This document shows positions 36,353 to 46,394 of a stretch of DNA of 64,000 nt, in pieces (positions within the stretch are counted from its first letter, which is position 1; every line of letters begins with the position of its first letter). The notes beneath the pieces are model-generated. The model saw only the letters and a program-made list of their open reading frames with translations, did no database searches and was not told where the DNA came from. The position numbers and the translations under genes are program-made. Where the stretch lies: contig NZ_JACSRA010000005.1 in the NCBI RefSeq assembly GCF_014836335.1, positions 81,731 to 145,730 of the forward strand, in the 5' to 3' direction. This DNA is from Clostridium cibarium (GTDB taxonomy: Bacteria > Bacillota > Clostridia > Clostridiales > Clostridiaceae).

Positions 36353-36844
36353 TTAGAACCTCCACGCTTTCCTCATATCTTCTCTATCAAAAAACCTTAA
36401 GATAGTTTTGTATACAAAAAGCATAATTATTGAATTGTAAAGCGCAGTACTTACACCCCTAAATAAATCAATATGAATATTTAAAGCATAGAAAATAATA
36501 AATATTCCTAAATACTTTAATATTGTTCCAACAAATATAGTTATAATTGGTACTAGCTTCCTATCTCTCCAGATTCCTTCGCCTATGAATCCTGCAAGAT
36601 AGCAGCAAAACATATTTATTAATGCATTAACTCCAAACATATTATAAAAGAATACATCTTGAAGTAATCCACTAATAACGCCTATAATCACAGCTTCTTT
36701 TTTTCCATTAATAATAGAATAAGAAACAGAAAAAATAAAAAGTAGACTAGGCCACGCACCTTTTACTGCAATAAAAGGTGCTAGCGTATTATCTAAAATT
36801 AATAATATACATGCTACAATAATTAAAACTACTCGTTTCTTCAT
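36353..36844 (-). CDS. mreD: Rod shape-determining protein MreD
   Basis: 163 residues, almost wholly hydrophobic with five or six helices, as the family has. LLFIFSVSYSIINGKKEAVI and GLLQDVFF are typical. It forms the elongation complex with MreC and RodA/PBP2 at the membrane. It lies between mreC (9 bp) and PBP2 copy B (no gap). Confidence 0.88.
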   Translation of the reverse strand: MKKRVVLIIVACILLILDNTLAPFIAVKGAWPSLLFIFSVSYSIINGKKEAVIIGVISGLLQDVFFYNMFGVNALINMFCCYLAGFIGEGIWRDRKLVPIITIFVGTILKYLGIFIIFYALNIHIDLFRGVSTALYNSIIMLFVYKTILRFFDREDMRKAWRF

Positions 36845-36853
36845 AGTCCACCT

Positions 36854-37699
36854 CTAGTCATACTTTATTTCTTTCTTATCTTTTGGCGCTACTATATATA
36901 GTTCTTCAAGCTTACTGAAATCTACAGACGGTTTAACCACTGCACTTTTCATAACCTTAACCTTATCTTCTTCTACTGACATAACTGTTCCAACTTTTAT
37001 ATCTTTCGGATATAAAAAGCCTAGTCCAGAAGTCATAATTACGTCTCCCTCTTTAACTTGAGAATCTACTGGAAGATTTGACACCTTCACTAACAAGTTA
37101 TTTGAATTATCTTTATATCCTTTTAGTATACCAGTGTTATCCTTAGTATTTTCCACCTTAACACTGACATTTACATTTTCATTTATTATCCCTTGAACTA
37201 TAGCCCAGTTGCTACCAACACTAGACACTTGACCAACTAGTCCATCTGGTGAAATAACAATCATATTTTTTTCTATTCCATCATTTTGACCTTTATCAAC
37301 TATGTACCCATCTATAATTCCACTACCACTATAACTTATGATATTAGTAGCAATATAATTATAGTTATTATGCTGTTCTTTAAAATCTAATATACCTCTA
37401 AATTTATCATTCTCTTCTTTTAAATTAGAATATTCTTGAAGCTCATTCTTAAGCTCTTTATTTTCCTTAGCCAATTGTTTATTTTCTTCTTTAACATCAG
37501 AGAAATTTAAAAAGAAATCAACAAAATCTTTAACTCCACGATTCGCATTATACGCAATTTTTTGAATAGGATTCAGGGCGTCGCCTGCAGCACCCATAGG
37601 TCCTTTAGTTTCCTTACTTGCAGTAAAGATAATTAATCCTAAAAATGCAACTGACAGTACTATTACAGTAACTGCCAGTTTGTTCTTAAAGAGCTTCAT
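36854..37699 (-). CDS. mreC: Rod shape-determining protein MreC
   Basis: 281 residues: an N-terminal membrane anchor (LAVTVIVLSVAFLGLIIF), a coiled coil near 65-105 (KEENKQLAKENKELKNEL) and a beta-barrel domain with GLVGQVSSVGSNWAIV and GDVIMTSGLGFLYPK. It links MreB to PBP2 outside the membrane. It lies 3 bp after mreB. Confidence 0.92.
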   Translation of the reverse strand: MKLFKNKLAVTVIVLSVAFLGLIIFTASKETKGPMGAAGDALNPIQKIAYNANRGVKDFVDFFLNFSDVKEENKQLAKENKELKNELQEYSNLKEENDKFRGILDFKEQHNNYNYIATNIISYSGSGIIDGYIVDKGQNDGIEKNMIVISPDGLVGQVSSVGSNWAIVQGIINENVNVSVKVENTKDNTGILKGYKDNSNNLLVKVSNLPVDSQVKEGDVIMTSGLGFLYPKDIKVGTVMSVEEDKVKVMKSAVVKPSVDFSKLEELYIVAPKDKKEIKYD

Positions 37700-37702
37700 C
37701 TA

Positions 37703-38719
37703 CTATGATCTTTCTTCCCTGCTGATCTTGTCGAAATCTTCAAGAGCTTTTCCCGCTCCTAATACAACACTATCAAGTGGTGCTTCTGCAATATGTACAG
37801 GCATATTGGTTTCACGTGTAATTAACACATCTAATCCTCTTAATAGCGCACCTCCACCTGCAAGCATTATTCCTTTTTCCATAATATCAGCTGCAAGTTC
37901 TGGTGGTGTTTTTTCTAAAGTTGTCTTAATTGATTCAATTATTGCGTATACGGGTTCCTTAATTGCTTCTCTAATTTGAACTTCTGAAACTTCAATAATC
38001 TTTGGAAGGCCTGTAATCAAGTCTCTTCCTTTAATTTCCATCATTATTTCTTCTTCATCTATTTTATATGCAGAACCTATTTCCATTTTTACTTGTTCTG
38101 CAGTTCTTTCACCAATCATCAAATTATATTCTTTTTTAATATAAGCTATTATAGATTGGTCTAATTCATCTCCTGCAACTCTTAATGATTTACTAGTTAC
38201 TATTCCTCCAAGAGAAATAATAGCTACTTCAGTTGTACCTCCACCAATATCAACTATCATACTACCAGTTGGTTCACTTACTGGTAATCCTGCTCCTATA
38301 GCCGCCGCCATCGGCTCTTCCATAAGAACAACATCTCTTGCTCCGGCTAACTTTGTTGCTTCTTCAATAGCTCTCTTCTCAACTTCAGTAACTCCTGATG
38401 GATAACAAACTATTATTCTTGGACTCTTAAATGAACTCTTGCTCACTGCCTTTTCTATTAAAGACTTAATCATGGTATGAGCTACATCGAAATCAGCAAT
38501 TACTCCATCTTTTAACGGTCTAATAGCCACTATATTTCCAGGTGTTCTTCCTATCATTTGCTTAGCTTCTGTTCCAACAGCTAGACATTTTTTTGTAACA
38601 TTATTTATTGCTACTACTGAAGGCTCTCTTAATACTACTCCTTTTCCTTTTACAAAGACAAGAGTATTAGCAGTACCTAAATCTATCCCCATGTCTTTAT
38701 TGCTTCCAAAAAAACCCAT
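37703..38719 (-). CDS. mreB: Rod shape-determining actin homologue MreB
   Basis: 338 residues with ATG behind GAAAGGGGAC. Actin-fold motifs: [18 protein letters not shown] (phosphate 1), [34 protein letters not shown] (phosphate 2) and [13 protein letters not shown] (adenosine). It forms membrane-bound filaments that direct sidewall synthesis. It heads mreBCD-PBP2, 18 bp after radC. Confidence 0.96.
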   Translation of the reverse strand: MGFFGSNKDMGIDLGTANTLVFVKGKGVVLREPSVVAINNVTKKCLAVGTEAKQMIGRTPGNIVAIRPLKDGVIADFDVAHTMIKSLIEKAVSKSSFKSPRIIVCYPSGVTEVEKRAIEEATKLAGARDVVLMEEPMAAAIGAGLPVSEPTGSMIVDIGGGTTEVAIISLGGIVTSKSLRVAGDELDQSIIAYIKKEYNLMIGERTAEQVKMEIGSAYKIDEEEIMMEIKGRDLITGLPKIIEVSEVQIREAIKEPVYAIIESIKTTLEKTPPELAADIMEKGIMLAGGGALLRGLDVLITRETNMPVHIAEAPLDSVVLGAGKALEDFDKISREERS

Positions 38720-38737
38720 TGTTTTGTCCCCTTTCAG

Positions 38738-39424
38738 TTATATAATTCCTTTTTCTTTTAAACTTGAATATTTTCTATCACCTATTATTATATGGTCTAA
38801 TAACTTTATTCCAATTATATTTCCACATTCTTTTATTCTTAAGGTAATATTTATATCTTCCTCACTGGGATTTGGATCTCCAGAAGGGTGATTATGACAT
38901 ATTATAATAGACGCTCCACTATTTTTTATAGCTTCGCAATATATCTCTCTTGGATGAACTAAAGATGAATTAAGTGTTCCTTTAAAAACATCTTTAATTT
39001 TTATTATTTTATTCTTTGTACTTAATATTATTAGCTTTAGAATCTCCTGATTTAAATTAGCCATTTCTATCATAAGCATATCAGCTATATCCTTAGGTGA
39101 ATTAATAGTAATTTTATTATCAGCCTTTAAAGTATTAAATCTTCTAAAAAGTTCAGCTAAGGCCAATATTTGCGAAGCCTTCACTGTTTTAACACCTTTG
39201 ATTCTCTTTATATCATCATATGTTACATTTAAAATGCCATTTAAACCATGAACTTCACTTAATATTTTGCCACTAAGGTTTAAAATATTTTGTCCTTTAG
39301 TTCCACACCTAAGTATTATCGCTAATAATTCTTGATTGCTTAAAGTATCAGCCCCAAAGTTCATCAACTTTTCTATAGGCCTTTCATTACTTGGAATATC
39401 TGAAATTTTAAGATTGTTGTCCAT
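38738..39424 (-). CDS. radC: RadC/JAB-domain protein
   Basis: 228 residues. An N-terminal helix-hairpin-helix part (ERPIEKLMNFGADTLSNQEL) and a C-terminal JAB1/MPN metalloprotease-like domain with HPREIYCEAIKNSGASIIIC and HNHPSGDPNPSEEDI, the full HxH-D zinc motif. The old DNA-repair role is doubtful; function is open. Its place before mreB is conserved in Firmicutes. Confidence 0.92.
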   Translation of the reverse strand: MDNNLKISDIPSNERPIEKLMNFGADTLSNQELLAIILRCGTKGQNILNLSGKILSEVHGLNGILNVTYDDIKRIKGVKTVKASQILALAELFRRFNTLKADNKITINSPKDIADMLMIEMANLNQEILKLIILSTKNKIIKIKDVFKGTLNSSLVHPREIYCEAIKNSGASIIICHNHPSGDPNPSEEDINITLRIKECGNIIGIKLLDHIIIGDRKYSSLKEKGII

Positions 39425-39462
39425 ATTTAACTCCTAAAATACAAATTCCCATTCCCTCTTAA

Positions 39463-40029
39463 TTATATTACTCTTTCAATCATTTCATTAAGTTTATTTA
39501 AAGGTAACCCCACTACATTATAATAGCAACCTCTAATTTCTTTGACAAAAACCCCAGCTTTTCCTTGAATCCCGTAAGCACCTGCCTTATCCATAGGATC
39601 TCCAGTAGCTATATAGTCTTTAATCTGTTTTTCAGTTAACTTAGAAAAAACAACTTGAGTTTCTACAAAGTCTTTAAGCGTTTTTCCACTATCTGTATTG
39701 ATAATTACTATTCCGGTATACACATTGTGAGTATTACCACTTAATTTGCTAAGCATTTCATAAGCTTCCGACTTATCTTTAGGCTTACCAAGTATTTCAT
39801 TATCTAAAGAAACTACAGTATCTGCCGCTATTATTATTGAAGATTCACTTACCTTACTTAGTACATCTCTAGCTTTACCTAGTGCAATATTTTCTACATA
39901 ATCTGATATGTTTCCTGTTTTTTTTACCTTCTCCTCATCAAATTCACTGACAAGTATTGTGAAGTTTTCTACAATTCTACTTAAAAGCTCTTGTCGTCTT
40001 TCTGAAGCCGAAGCCAAAATCACCTTCAA
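39463..40029 (-). CDS. maf: Maf-type nucleoside triphosphate pyrophosphatase
   Basis: 188 residues from TTG behind AAGGAAGTG. Motifs [35 protein letters not shown] and [13 protein letters not shown] match the Maf/YhdE family, which hydrolyses modified or canonical dTTP/UTP and helps septum control. It lies just before radC, the usual order. Confidence 0.92.
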   Translation of the reverse strand: MKVILASASERRQELLSRIVENFTILVSEFDEEKVKKTGNISDYVENIALGKARDVLSKVSESSIIIAADTVVSLDNEILGKPKDKSEAYEMLSKLSGNTHNVYTGIVIINTDSGKTLKDFVETQVVFSKLTEKQIKDYIATGDPMDKAGAYGIQGKAGVFVKEIRGCYYNVVGLPLNKLNEMIERVI

Positions 40030-40225
40030 AACATCACTTCCTTAAAAGTATACTTCTTTAGTATTACCTTTATTTATAATTTTAAACATATTTTTTGAAA
40101 TTATTCCATAACTTGAATAAAGTGTAGTGAATACTGTTCTTACACCTAATATAGTTTATCATTTAATACCCCTTTAAACAAGGGTGTTTATCCAATTAAA
40201 CACTTTTTAATTTTTTTTTAATAAT

Positions 40226-40903
40226 TCAATTTTGTTTATATTTTATTATTATATTATATAAAAATACTAACAATTCTGATGTATTCTCTTTTTTCAATTC
40301 ATCTGGAAGACCTCTCACATTATTAAAAAGCAAATTAAATTCATCACTTTTATCACTGACCTTTTCTGAGACACTATTAACCCATGCTTTAAATTCCTTT
40401 GTATCAATGCTTTTGACATCTTTTTCATAAAGTTTATTTATTATTTTAATATATCCATCAATAATTTCACTTTCAGTTCTATCTCCTACTTCTTTACCAT
40501 CTAGCTTACATGAAATTCTAAAATTACTTATAGATCCTTTAGTGAGTTCTTGGCTTTTAGTTTCTGAATCTTCTAAAGAATAAATTCCCGCAATAATTTT
40601 AAAACTTCCATTTTCCTCTATAATGGCCTTTGAATATTCCTCCGGTATACTTTTCATTGTCAACTCAGCATTATTCTTATTTGAATATAATCCACATTGA
40701 ATAATTCCAAAGGATTTTTCAATGCCATCTACACTACTATCTTCTTGTTTAACACTTTCTTTTTCTTTTACTATTTCTTTATCTCCTATTAATAACCTAT
40801 ATCCTCCTACTCCTAAGACTATTGAAAGTATAATTATTAATATTAACCATAAGAAAAAATTTTCTCCACTTTTTCGCTTGTAATCATATCTTGTGTATCT
40901 CAT
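40226..40903 (-). CDS. SPOR-domain-like single-pass membrane protein
   Basis: 225 residues from ATG at 40903, where AAGGGGGATACT precedes it. An upstream in-frame ATG at 40990 adds 29 residues without such a site. A basic N-terminus (RYTRYDYKRKSG), one membrane helix near 17-38, then an extracytoplasmic part beginning FGIIQCGLYSNKNNAELTM and FKIIAGIYS, which resembles the two beta-alpha repeats of SPOR domains that bind denuded glycan. It sits next to the division and shape genes. The family match is moderate. Confidence 0.7.
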   Translation of the reverse strand: MRYTRYDYKRKSGENFFLWLILIIILSIVLGVGGYRLLIGDKEIVKEKESVKQEDSSVDGIEKSFGIIQCGLYSNKNNAELTMKSIPEEYSKAIIEENGSFKIIAGIYSLEDSETKSQELTKGSISNFRISCKLDGKEVGDRTESEIIDGYIKIINKLYEKDVKSIDTKEFKAWVNSVSEKVSDKSDEFNLLFNNVRGLPDELKKENTSELLVFLYNIIIKYKQN

Positions 40904-41105
40904 AGTATCCCCCTTATTAAATAATTTATTTTGCACATTTTTAAAAGCTCTGCTAATAATATATATTTCTAAGGTTACAGTTTTATTCATTATGTAGTTC
41001 TAGTTTAATAACTTGTTATTACTTATAAAAATCTCCTTTGCCTCTTTATAGGCTATAGTTATTAACTTAAAACACTGTTATCTCTTTACTTTTTTATATA
41101 AAAAA

Positions 41106-41148
41106 CAATAGCATGCTAAACTTAGTAATTTTGTTTAGCATGCTATTG
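41106..41148. terminator. Strong hairpin between the SPOR-like and acetyltransferase genes
   Basis: CAATAGCATGCTAAAC-11 bases-GTTTAGCATGCTATTG, a perfect 16-base stem, 70 bp after the acetyltransferase stop. On the minus strand it is followed by TTTTTATATAAAAAAG. The likely terminator of the acetyltransferase gene. Confidence 0.75.
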
Positions 41149-41217
41149 AAGATGTTAATGTTTTCATTTCAACCACTATATTTATTCTCTATTAATCGGT
41201 CAATTCCATTTACTTTA

Positions 41218-41727
41218 CTACCTTTTATTCATAATAACAAGATTTCTCTCATAATCATTATCTCCATCAAAAAATCCTTTTGTTACTCTAGATACATCGA
41301 ATCCCAAACTATTCCAAAATGATATCCCCCCAAGATTGCTTTGTACAACCCCTACTTCAACTTTATCTATAAAAAAATTCATCTTAAAGTACTCTATTAC
41401 TTTACTTATTATAATTGAACCTTCTCCTCTATTTCTTAGTTTCTTATCTATTATAAAAAGCCAAATAAATAACTCGTTCCCTTTTTCCATTTCAAATCTA
41501 CCTTTAAAAACAGCAATTATTTTTCCTTCTTTACTAACCTTAATAAAACTTTCACCACTAGCTACATAATACTCTAGATATCTTCTATAAAAAATTTGTG
41601 GCTCTAAGGAGTAACAATTATTATCCTCTTCGCTATTTTCCTTTATCCATTCACTAAGAAGTTGCAAATCATTTTCTGTAACACTCTCAAATGCATAATC
41701 TTCATACTTAAAATCAACATTAACCAT
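41218..41727 (-). CDS. GNAT-family N-acetyltransferase
   Basis: 169 residues with ATG behind AAAAGGAGTGGG. The GNAT core is visible: AVFKGRFE, LFIWLFIIDKKLRNRGEGSI (acetyl-CoA loop) and VGVVQSNLGGISFWNSLGF. The substrate is unknown. It is a single gene bounded by hairpins on both sides. Confidence 0.82.
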   Translation of the reverse strand: MVNVDFKYEDYAFESVTENDLQLLSEWIKENSEEDNNCYSLEPQIFYRRYLEYYVASGESFIKVSKEGKIIAVFKGRFEMEKGNELFIWLFIIDKKLRNRGEGSIIISKVIEYFKMNFFIDKVEVGVVQSNLGGISFWNSLGFDVSRVTKGFFDGDNDYERNLVIMNKR

Positions 41728-41812
41728 AAACCCACTCCTTTTAGGTAAACTCTCTCCTATAATATTGATATTCTACAAATATTTATTTTTCCCTTCACTT
41801 TATTATAAAAAT

Positions 41813-41847
41813 AAAAAAAGGAATGGTTAAGGCTACCATTCCTTTTT
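41813..41847. terminator. Terminator after pepD
   Basis: AAAAAAAGGAATGGT-taaggct-ACCATTCCTTTTT directly after the stop, with T runs on both strands. Confidence 0.85.
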
Positions 41848-41851
41848 ACTA

Positions 41852-43312
41852 CTAGTATTTGTTATTTATCTCTTTAAGCACTTCAAGTAAATATTCCCAT
41901 ACTCTTTCAGTAGAACTTATAGACAAATGCTCTTGTGGTGTATGTGCATCTCTTATATCTGGTCCGAAACTTATCATATCTAATTTTCCTAATCTTTCTT
42001 CAAACAATCCACATTCTACGCCTGCATGAAGTGCATAAACCACAGCATCTTTTCCATACATCTTTTTATAAACATCTTTACATAATTCTCTAATCTTAGA
42101 TTCCTTGTTATATTCCCAAGCAGGATATGGAGCATGAACTTCAAATTCACCACCAACAACTTTTGTTAGCACTCCAATTCTATTTACTATATCTTCCTTT
42201 AATGTTGTAACAGAACTTCTAACAGCACTATGGAATTCTACTTCTTTATCCCCTGTAGATACAACTCCAATATTATTTGAACTTTCAACTAAACCTTCTA
42301 TGCTTGCACTCATTGTACTTATGCCATTTGGATAAAGGTACAATAAGTCTACAATCTTGTCAGTACAGTCTTTAGTTAATTTTTCACTTACTTTATCTGT
42401 ATATTCTTCAACAATTAAAGTAACTTCAGAATCTGTTTCTTGTAGCTCTAATTTTATTATCTCACTTAAAGCTTTTACTTTAGAAATTAAGAATTCTTCT
42501 TTGCTTCTATCAATAGCTATAATTGCATCTGCTTCTCTAGGAATAGCATTGTCTTTAGCTCCTCCATTAATTGAAACTAAATTAAAATCCAACTCACTTG
42601 CTAATTCATTAAGAGTTCTACCCATAATCTTATTAGCATTTCCTCTTCCTAAATGAATTTCAGAACCTGAATGTCCGCCTTTAAGTCCTTTTACAACTAC
42701 ATTAAATAACTTTTCATTATTTAAAGGTTCTTTTTGTAATCTAATAGATGATTTTGCTCTTATACCTCCTGCACAACTAACCAAAAGATATCCTTCTTCT
42801 TCACTATCAAGATTTAACAACACTTTTCCTTTGATATCATCTTTAGATAGTGCTTGCGCTCCTGACATTCCTGTTTCTTCATCTGTAGTTATAAGCACCT
42901 CAATAGCTGGATGTTCTATTGTGTCATCAGCAAGAACTGCCATAGCATACGCAACTGCTATCCCATTATCTGCTCCAAGTGTAGTACCATCTGCATAAAT
43001 ATCATCATCTTTTATTACAAGCTTTATTGGATCTTTTTCAAAATCATGCTCTGTTCCTTTATTCTTCTCACATACCATATCCATATGCCCTTGTAAAATT
43101 ACTGTTGGTGCATTTTCATATCCCTTTGATGCAGGCTTTCTAATTATTATATTTAAAGCTTTATCTTGAGTAACATCTAGTCCAAGCCCTTTAGCAAATT
43201 TCATTAAGTAATCACTTATTTCCTTTTCATTTTTTGAGCCTCTAGGAATTTTAGATATTTCTTCAAAATACTTAAATACTAAGGCAGCCTTAGAACTTTT
43301 TAAATTTTTCAT
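41852..43312 (-). CDS. pepD: M20-family aminoacyl-histidine dipeptidase
   Basis: 486 residues. Zinc-site motifs are VILQGHMDMVCEK near 80, TTLGADNGIAVAYAMAVL near 115, TTDEETGMSGA near 145, NLDSEEEG near 173 and the C-terminal LHAGVECGLF. It cleaves dipeptides such as Xaa-His in the cytoplasm. It is a single gene transcribed divergently from pyk across a 177-bp gap that must hold both promoters. Confidence 0.92.
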   Translation of the reverse strand: MKNLKSSKAALVFKYFEEISKIPRGSKNEKEISDYLMKFAKGLGLDVTQDKALNIIIRKPASKGYENAPTVILQGHMDMVCEKNKGTEHDFEKDPIKLVIKDDDIYADGTTLGADNGIAVAYAMAVLADDTIEHPAIEVLITTDEETGMSGAQALSKDDIKGKVLLNLDSEEEGYLLVSCAGGIRAKSSIRLQKEPLNNEKLFNVVVKGLKGGHSGSEIHLGRGNANKIMGRTLNELASELDFNLVSINGGAKDNAIPREADAIIAIDRSKEEFLISKVKALSEIIKLELQETDSEVTLIVEEYTDKVSEKLTKDCTDKIVDLLYLYPNGISTMSASIEGLVESSNNIGVVSTGDKEVEFHSAVRSSVTTLKEDIVNRIGVLTKVVGGEFEVHAPYPAWEYNKESKIRELCKDVYKKMYGKDAVVYALHAGVECGLFEERLGKLDMISFGPDIRDAHTPQEHLSISSTERVWEYLLEVLKEINNKY

Positions 43313-43489
43313 TTTTATTCTCCCTTTCGTCCATAATGTGTTAATATTATACTAAGATTAGTTTTAGTATACCATATTGTATATCTTTATTTAATTATTT
43401 TCAAAATAATCCAATATTATTATAAGCGTTTATGCTAATAATATTTAATATGACTAATCATTAATAAATCTTAGGAGGTTACTTAAAAT

Positions 43490-44908
43490 ATGCAAAAAAC
43501 AAAAATGATTTTTACAATCGGTCCAGCTAGTGATAATGAAAAAATGCTTAGAAAATTTATAAACATTGGTATGAGTGCCGCAAGGTTAAATTTTTCACAC
43601 GGAACCCATGAGACGCATAAAGAAAAGATTGACCTAATAAAGAAAATAAGAGAAGAAATGGATTCACCAACTGCCATCATATTGGATATTAAAGGGCCAA
43701 AAATTAGAACTCATAATTTTGTAAATGATGGTGTTGAACTTGTAAAAGGACAAGAATTTTCATTTATATGTGGTGAAGAATTGCTTGGAGATAATACAAA
43801 ATGTTCAATATCTTATGATATATTATATAAAGATGTAGAAGTTGGCGGAAGCATCTTAGTAGATGATGGTTTATTAAAATTCGAAATAATACAAGTTGTT
43901 GGCAAAGAAATCAAGTGTAAGGTAAAAGTTGGTGGAATGATAAAAAATCACAAAGGTGTTAATGTACCTAACGTAAAAATTAAACTTCCATCAATTACTG
44001 AAAAAGATATAGATGATATAGCCTTTGGATGTGAAACGGGTGTAGACTATATAGCTGCCTCTTTCATAAGAAAAGCTAGTGATATATTAGAAGTAAAAAG
44101 AGTTCTAAAGAAATATGGTGGAGAGAACATTCAAGTAATAGCTAAAATTGAAAATCAAGAAGGTGTTGACAATATTGACTCCATCATCGATGTAACTGAT
44201 TGTGTTATGGTTGCAAGAGGTGACATGGGAGTTGAAATTCCTATAGAAAGAGTTCCTATAATCCAAAAAATGATTATTAAAAAATGTAGAAAAGCTGGCA
44301 AAACTGTAATTACAGCTACCCAAATGCTTGATTCTATGATAAGGAATTCACTTCCAACTAGAGCTGAGGCCTCTGATATATGTAATGCAATATTTGACGG
44401 AACCGACGCTATTATGCTTTCTGGTGAAAGTGCTTCAGGTAGTTTCCCAAAAGAAGCTGCTGAAACTATGGCAAGAATAGCTCAAGAAGCTGAAGCTAAC
44501 TTAGATTATGACCAAATCTCTAAACATTTAGCTGAATCTTCGTTAACTGAATATGCTGATGCAATTAGCTATTCAACATGTAGAACAGCTTCAGCTTTAA
44601 ATGCTAAGGCAATTGTTGCTGCAACAAAGAGTGGCTCTACTGCAAGATTACTATCAAAATATAGACCAAAATCTCCTATTATAGCTATAACTCCATACGA
44701 AGAAGTTAGAAGAGCTTTAGCTTTAACTTTTGGAGTTCATCCTACTAAATGTGAAATGTTTAATAACACTGATGACATTTTGGTAGAAGCTAAAAAGACC
44801 GTATATGATTTAAATGTTGCTAGAAAAGGTGATGATGTAATAGTTGCCGCTGGAATGCCAACTACTCATACTGGTGGAACTAACATGATGAAAATAGAAA
44901 AACTATAA
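43490..44908 (+). CDS. pyk: Pyruvate kinase
   Basis: 472 residues with ATG behind AGGAGGTTAC. Motifs KMIFTIGPASDN, ARLNFSHG, LDIKGPKIRTHNF, IAKIENQEGVDN, MVARGDMGVEIP, TATQMLDSM and DAIMLSGESASG are all present. It makes pyruvate and ATP from PEP. This is the short form, without the extra C-terminal PEP-utiliser domain found in Bacillus. Many clostridia have a second copy; none is in this window. Confidence 0.96.
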   Translation: MQKTKMIFTIGPASDNEKMLRKFINIGMSAARLNFSHGTHETHKEKIDLIKKIREEMDSPTAIILDIKGPKIRTHNFVNDGVELVKGQEFSFICGEELLGDNTKCSISYDILYKDVEVGGSILVDDGLLKFEIIQVVGKEIKCKVKVGGMIKNHKGVNVPNVKIKLPSITEKDIDDIAFGCETGVDYIAASFIRKASDILEVKRVLKKYGGENIQVIAKIENQEGVDNIDSIIDVTDCVMVARGDMGVEIPIERVPIIQKMIIKKCRKAGKTVITATQMLDSMIRNSLPTRAEASDICNAIFDGTDAIMLSGESASGSFPKEAAETMARIAQEAEANLDYDQISKHLAESSLTEYADAISYSTCRTASALNAKAIVAATKSGSTARLLSKYRPKSPIIAITPYEEVRRALALTFGVHPTKCEMFNNTDDILVEAKKTVYDLNVARKGDDVIVAAGMPTTHTGGTNMMKIEKL

Positions 44909-44950
44909 TCATTAAATATCTTTTCTATAAATTCACAATGTACATAATAA

Positions 44951-44993
44951 AAAGATAAGCTATCTTTATTTTGCTTAAAGATAGCTTATCTTC
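44951..44993. terminator. Terminator of pyk
   Basis: AAGATAAGCTATCTTTA-ttttgct-TAAAGATAGCTTATCTT, perfect 17-base arms, between the convergent pyk and S1-protein genes. Confidence 0.85.
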
Positions 44994-45029
44994 TTATTAC
45001 AACATAAAAAATAAATATCATTCTTATCT

Positions 45030-46178
45030 TTATTCAAATTTAAAATCTTTGAATAATTCTCCTAAGCTTATGCCCTCTTCTTGATCATTATATTGTAAGT
45101 ATTCTTTACTCTTTTCATCTGCATCTTTTATGCTTAAGCTTAATTTTTTATTTTCTCTATCAACATTTAATACCTTAACTTTAACTTTTTGTCCTGTCTT
45201 TAAAACATCTGCTGGCTTTGTTATATTTTCATCTGTTATTTCGCTTATATGTACTAACCCTTCAACCCCTGGTAGAACTTCAACAAAAGCTCCAAACGAA
45301 GCTAACCTAGTTACTGTTCCATCAAATATTTCTCCATCTTTTATTGAATCACCATGAACTTTCCAAGGTTCCTTTTCTACATCCTTAAGTACTAATGCCA
45401 ACCTTTCTCTATCTCTATCTACTTCTCCAACAAAAACTTCAACTTTGTCTCCTACATTAACTACATCTTCTGCCTTATGCACTCTTTCCCATGACAAATC
45501 ATTTAAATGAATTAATCCTTCGATTCCTCCAATATCTACAAATGCTCCAAACTTAGCTATTCTTGTTACAACACCGCTTCTCTTCTCGCCAGACTTAACT
45601 TTTGCCCAAGCCTCTTTTTTGTTTTTTTCATATTCCTTTTCTTCTATAACTCTTCTTGAAGCAACTACCTTTCTATTTCTGAAATCTAGTTCAATTATTT
45701 TAACTTCAAGAACTTTACCTACAACTGTTTCTAACTCAACTCTTTCTCTGCTAATTTGAGATCCTGGAATAAATACTCTAATACCTCCATAGTAAGCAAC
45801 TACTCCACCTTTTACAACTTCCTTAACTTTTACAGAAATAATCTCTTCATTTTCAAAAGCACTTTTTATATTTTCTTTTTCTGTAACCTCTAATGCCCTA
45901 ACTCTTGATAAAAGAACATAACCTTCTCCATCATTAGGGGATATAACATATACATCTAACTCATCATCCTTCTTTACTACATCTAAAGGATTTGTGTCAT
46001 CGTATGTTAACTCTTCTTTAGTTATAAGTCCATCAAAAGCATAATTTATATTTACAGAAACTTCTTTATCATTTACATCTATAACTTTTCCCTTTAAAAT
46101 ATCTCCTTGCTTTATTCTCTTAACATCATAATCTGCTAATAGACCTTCCATACTATCGTTTATAGTTTCATTTTCCAT
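45030..46178 (-). CDS. rpsA: S1-domain RNA-binding protein (ribosomal protein S1 homologue)
   Basis: 382 residues from ATG at 46178; the codon before is an alternative TTG, and GGGAGTGAA precedes both. Four S1 repeats: about 17-88, 103-165, 185-258 (SGVVTRIAKFGAFVDIGGIE) and 270-345 (FDGTVTRLASFGAFVEVLPG). The last two are the best conserved. Low-GC bacteria have shortened S1 homologues whose role in translation is less strict than in E. coli. It is a single gene. Confidence 0.9.
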   Translation of the reverse strand: MENETINDSMEGLLADYDVKRIKQGDILKGKVIDVNDKEVSVNINYAFDGLITKEELTYDDTNPLDVVKKDDELDVYVISPNDGEGYVLLSRVRALEVTEKENIKSAFENEEIISVKVKEVVKGGVVAYYGGIRVFIPGSQISRERVELETVVGKVLEVKIIELDFRNRKVVASRRVIEEKEYEKNKKEAWAKVKSGEKRSGVVTRIAKFGAFVDIGGIEGLIHLNDLSWERVHKAEDVVNVGDKVEVFVGEVDRDRERLALVLKDVEKEPWKVHGDSIKDGEIFDGTVTRLASFGAFVEVLPGVEGLVHISEITDENITKPADVLKTGQKVKVKVLNVDRENKKLSLSIKDADEKSKEYLQYNDQEEGISLGELFKDFKFE

Positions 46179-46394
46179 CAAAATTCACTCCCTACATATA
46201 ATCTTAACTTAATTCTAATTTTATACGAAGGATATCTATTATACAAGTATTGAGTATCCAAAATATAAACATATCCAAGTCTTACAATATAATTAAGTTT
46301 TTATTAAGTTCTTCTTTTCCTCTTCATTGCTTAAATTTTTGTTATATAATATACTATAATATATATACACTGTATCATTTTTGGGGGTGGTATT

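Noticed and set aside
40184..40203. GTGTTTA/TAAACAC hairpin as terminator of the SPOR-like gene
   Set aside because: The T run follows only on the plus strand, whereas the gene is on the minus strand; no plus-strand gene ends there.
41113..41322. Plus-strand small protein over the hairpin
   Set aside because: It begins inside the terminator stem, has no ribosome site, and overlaps the acetyltransferase 3' end on the other strand.
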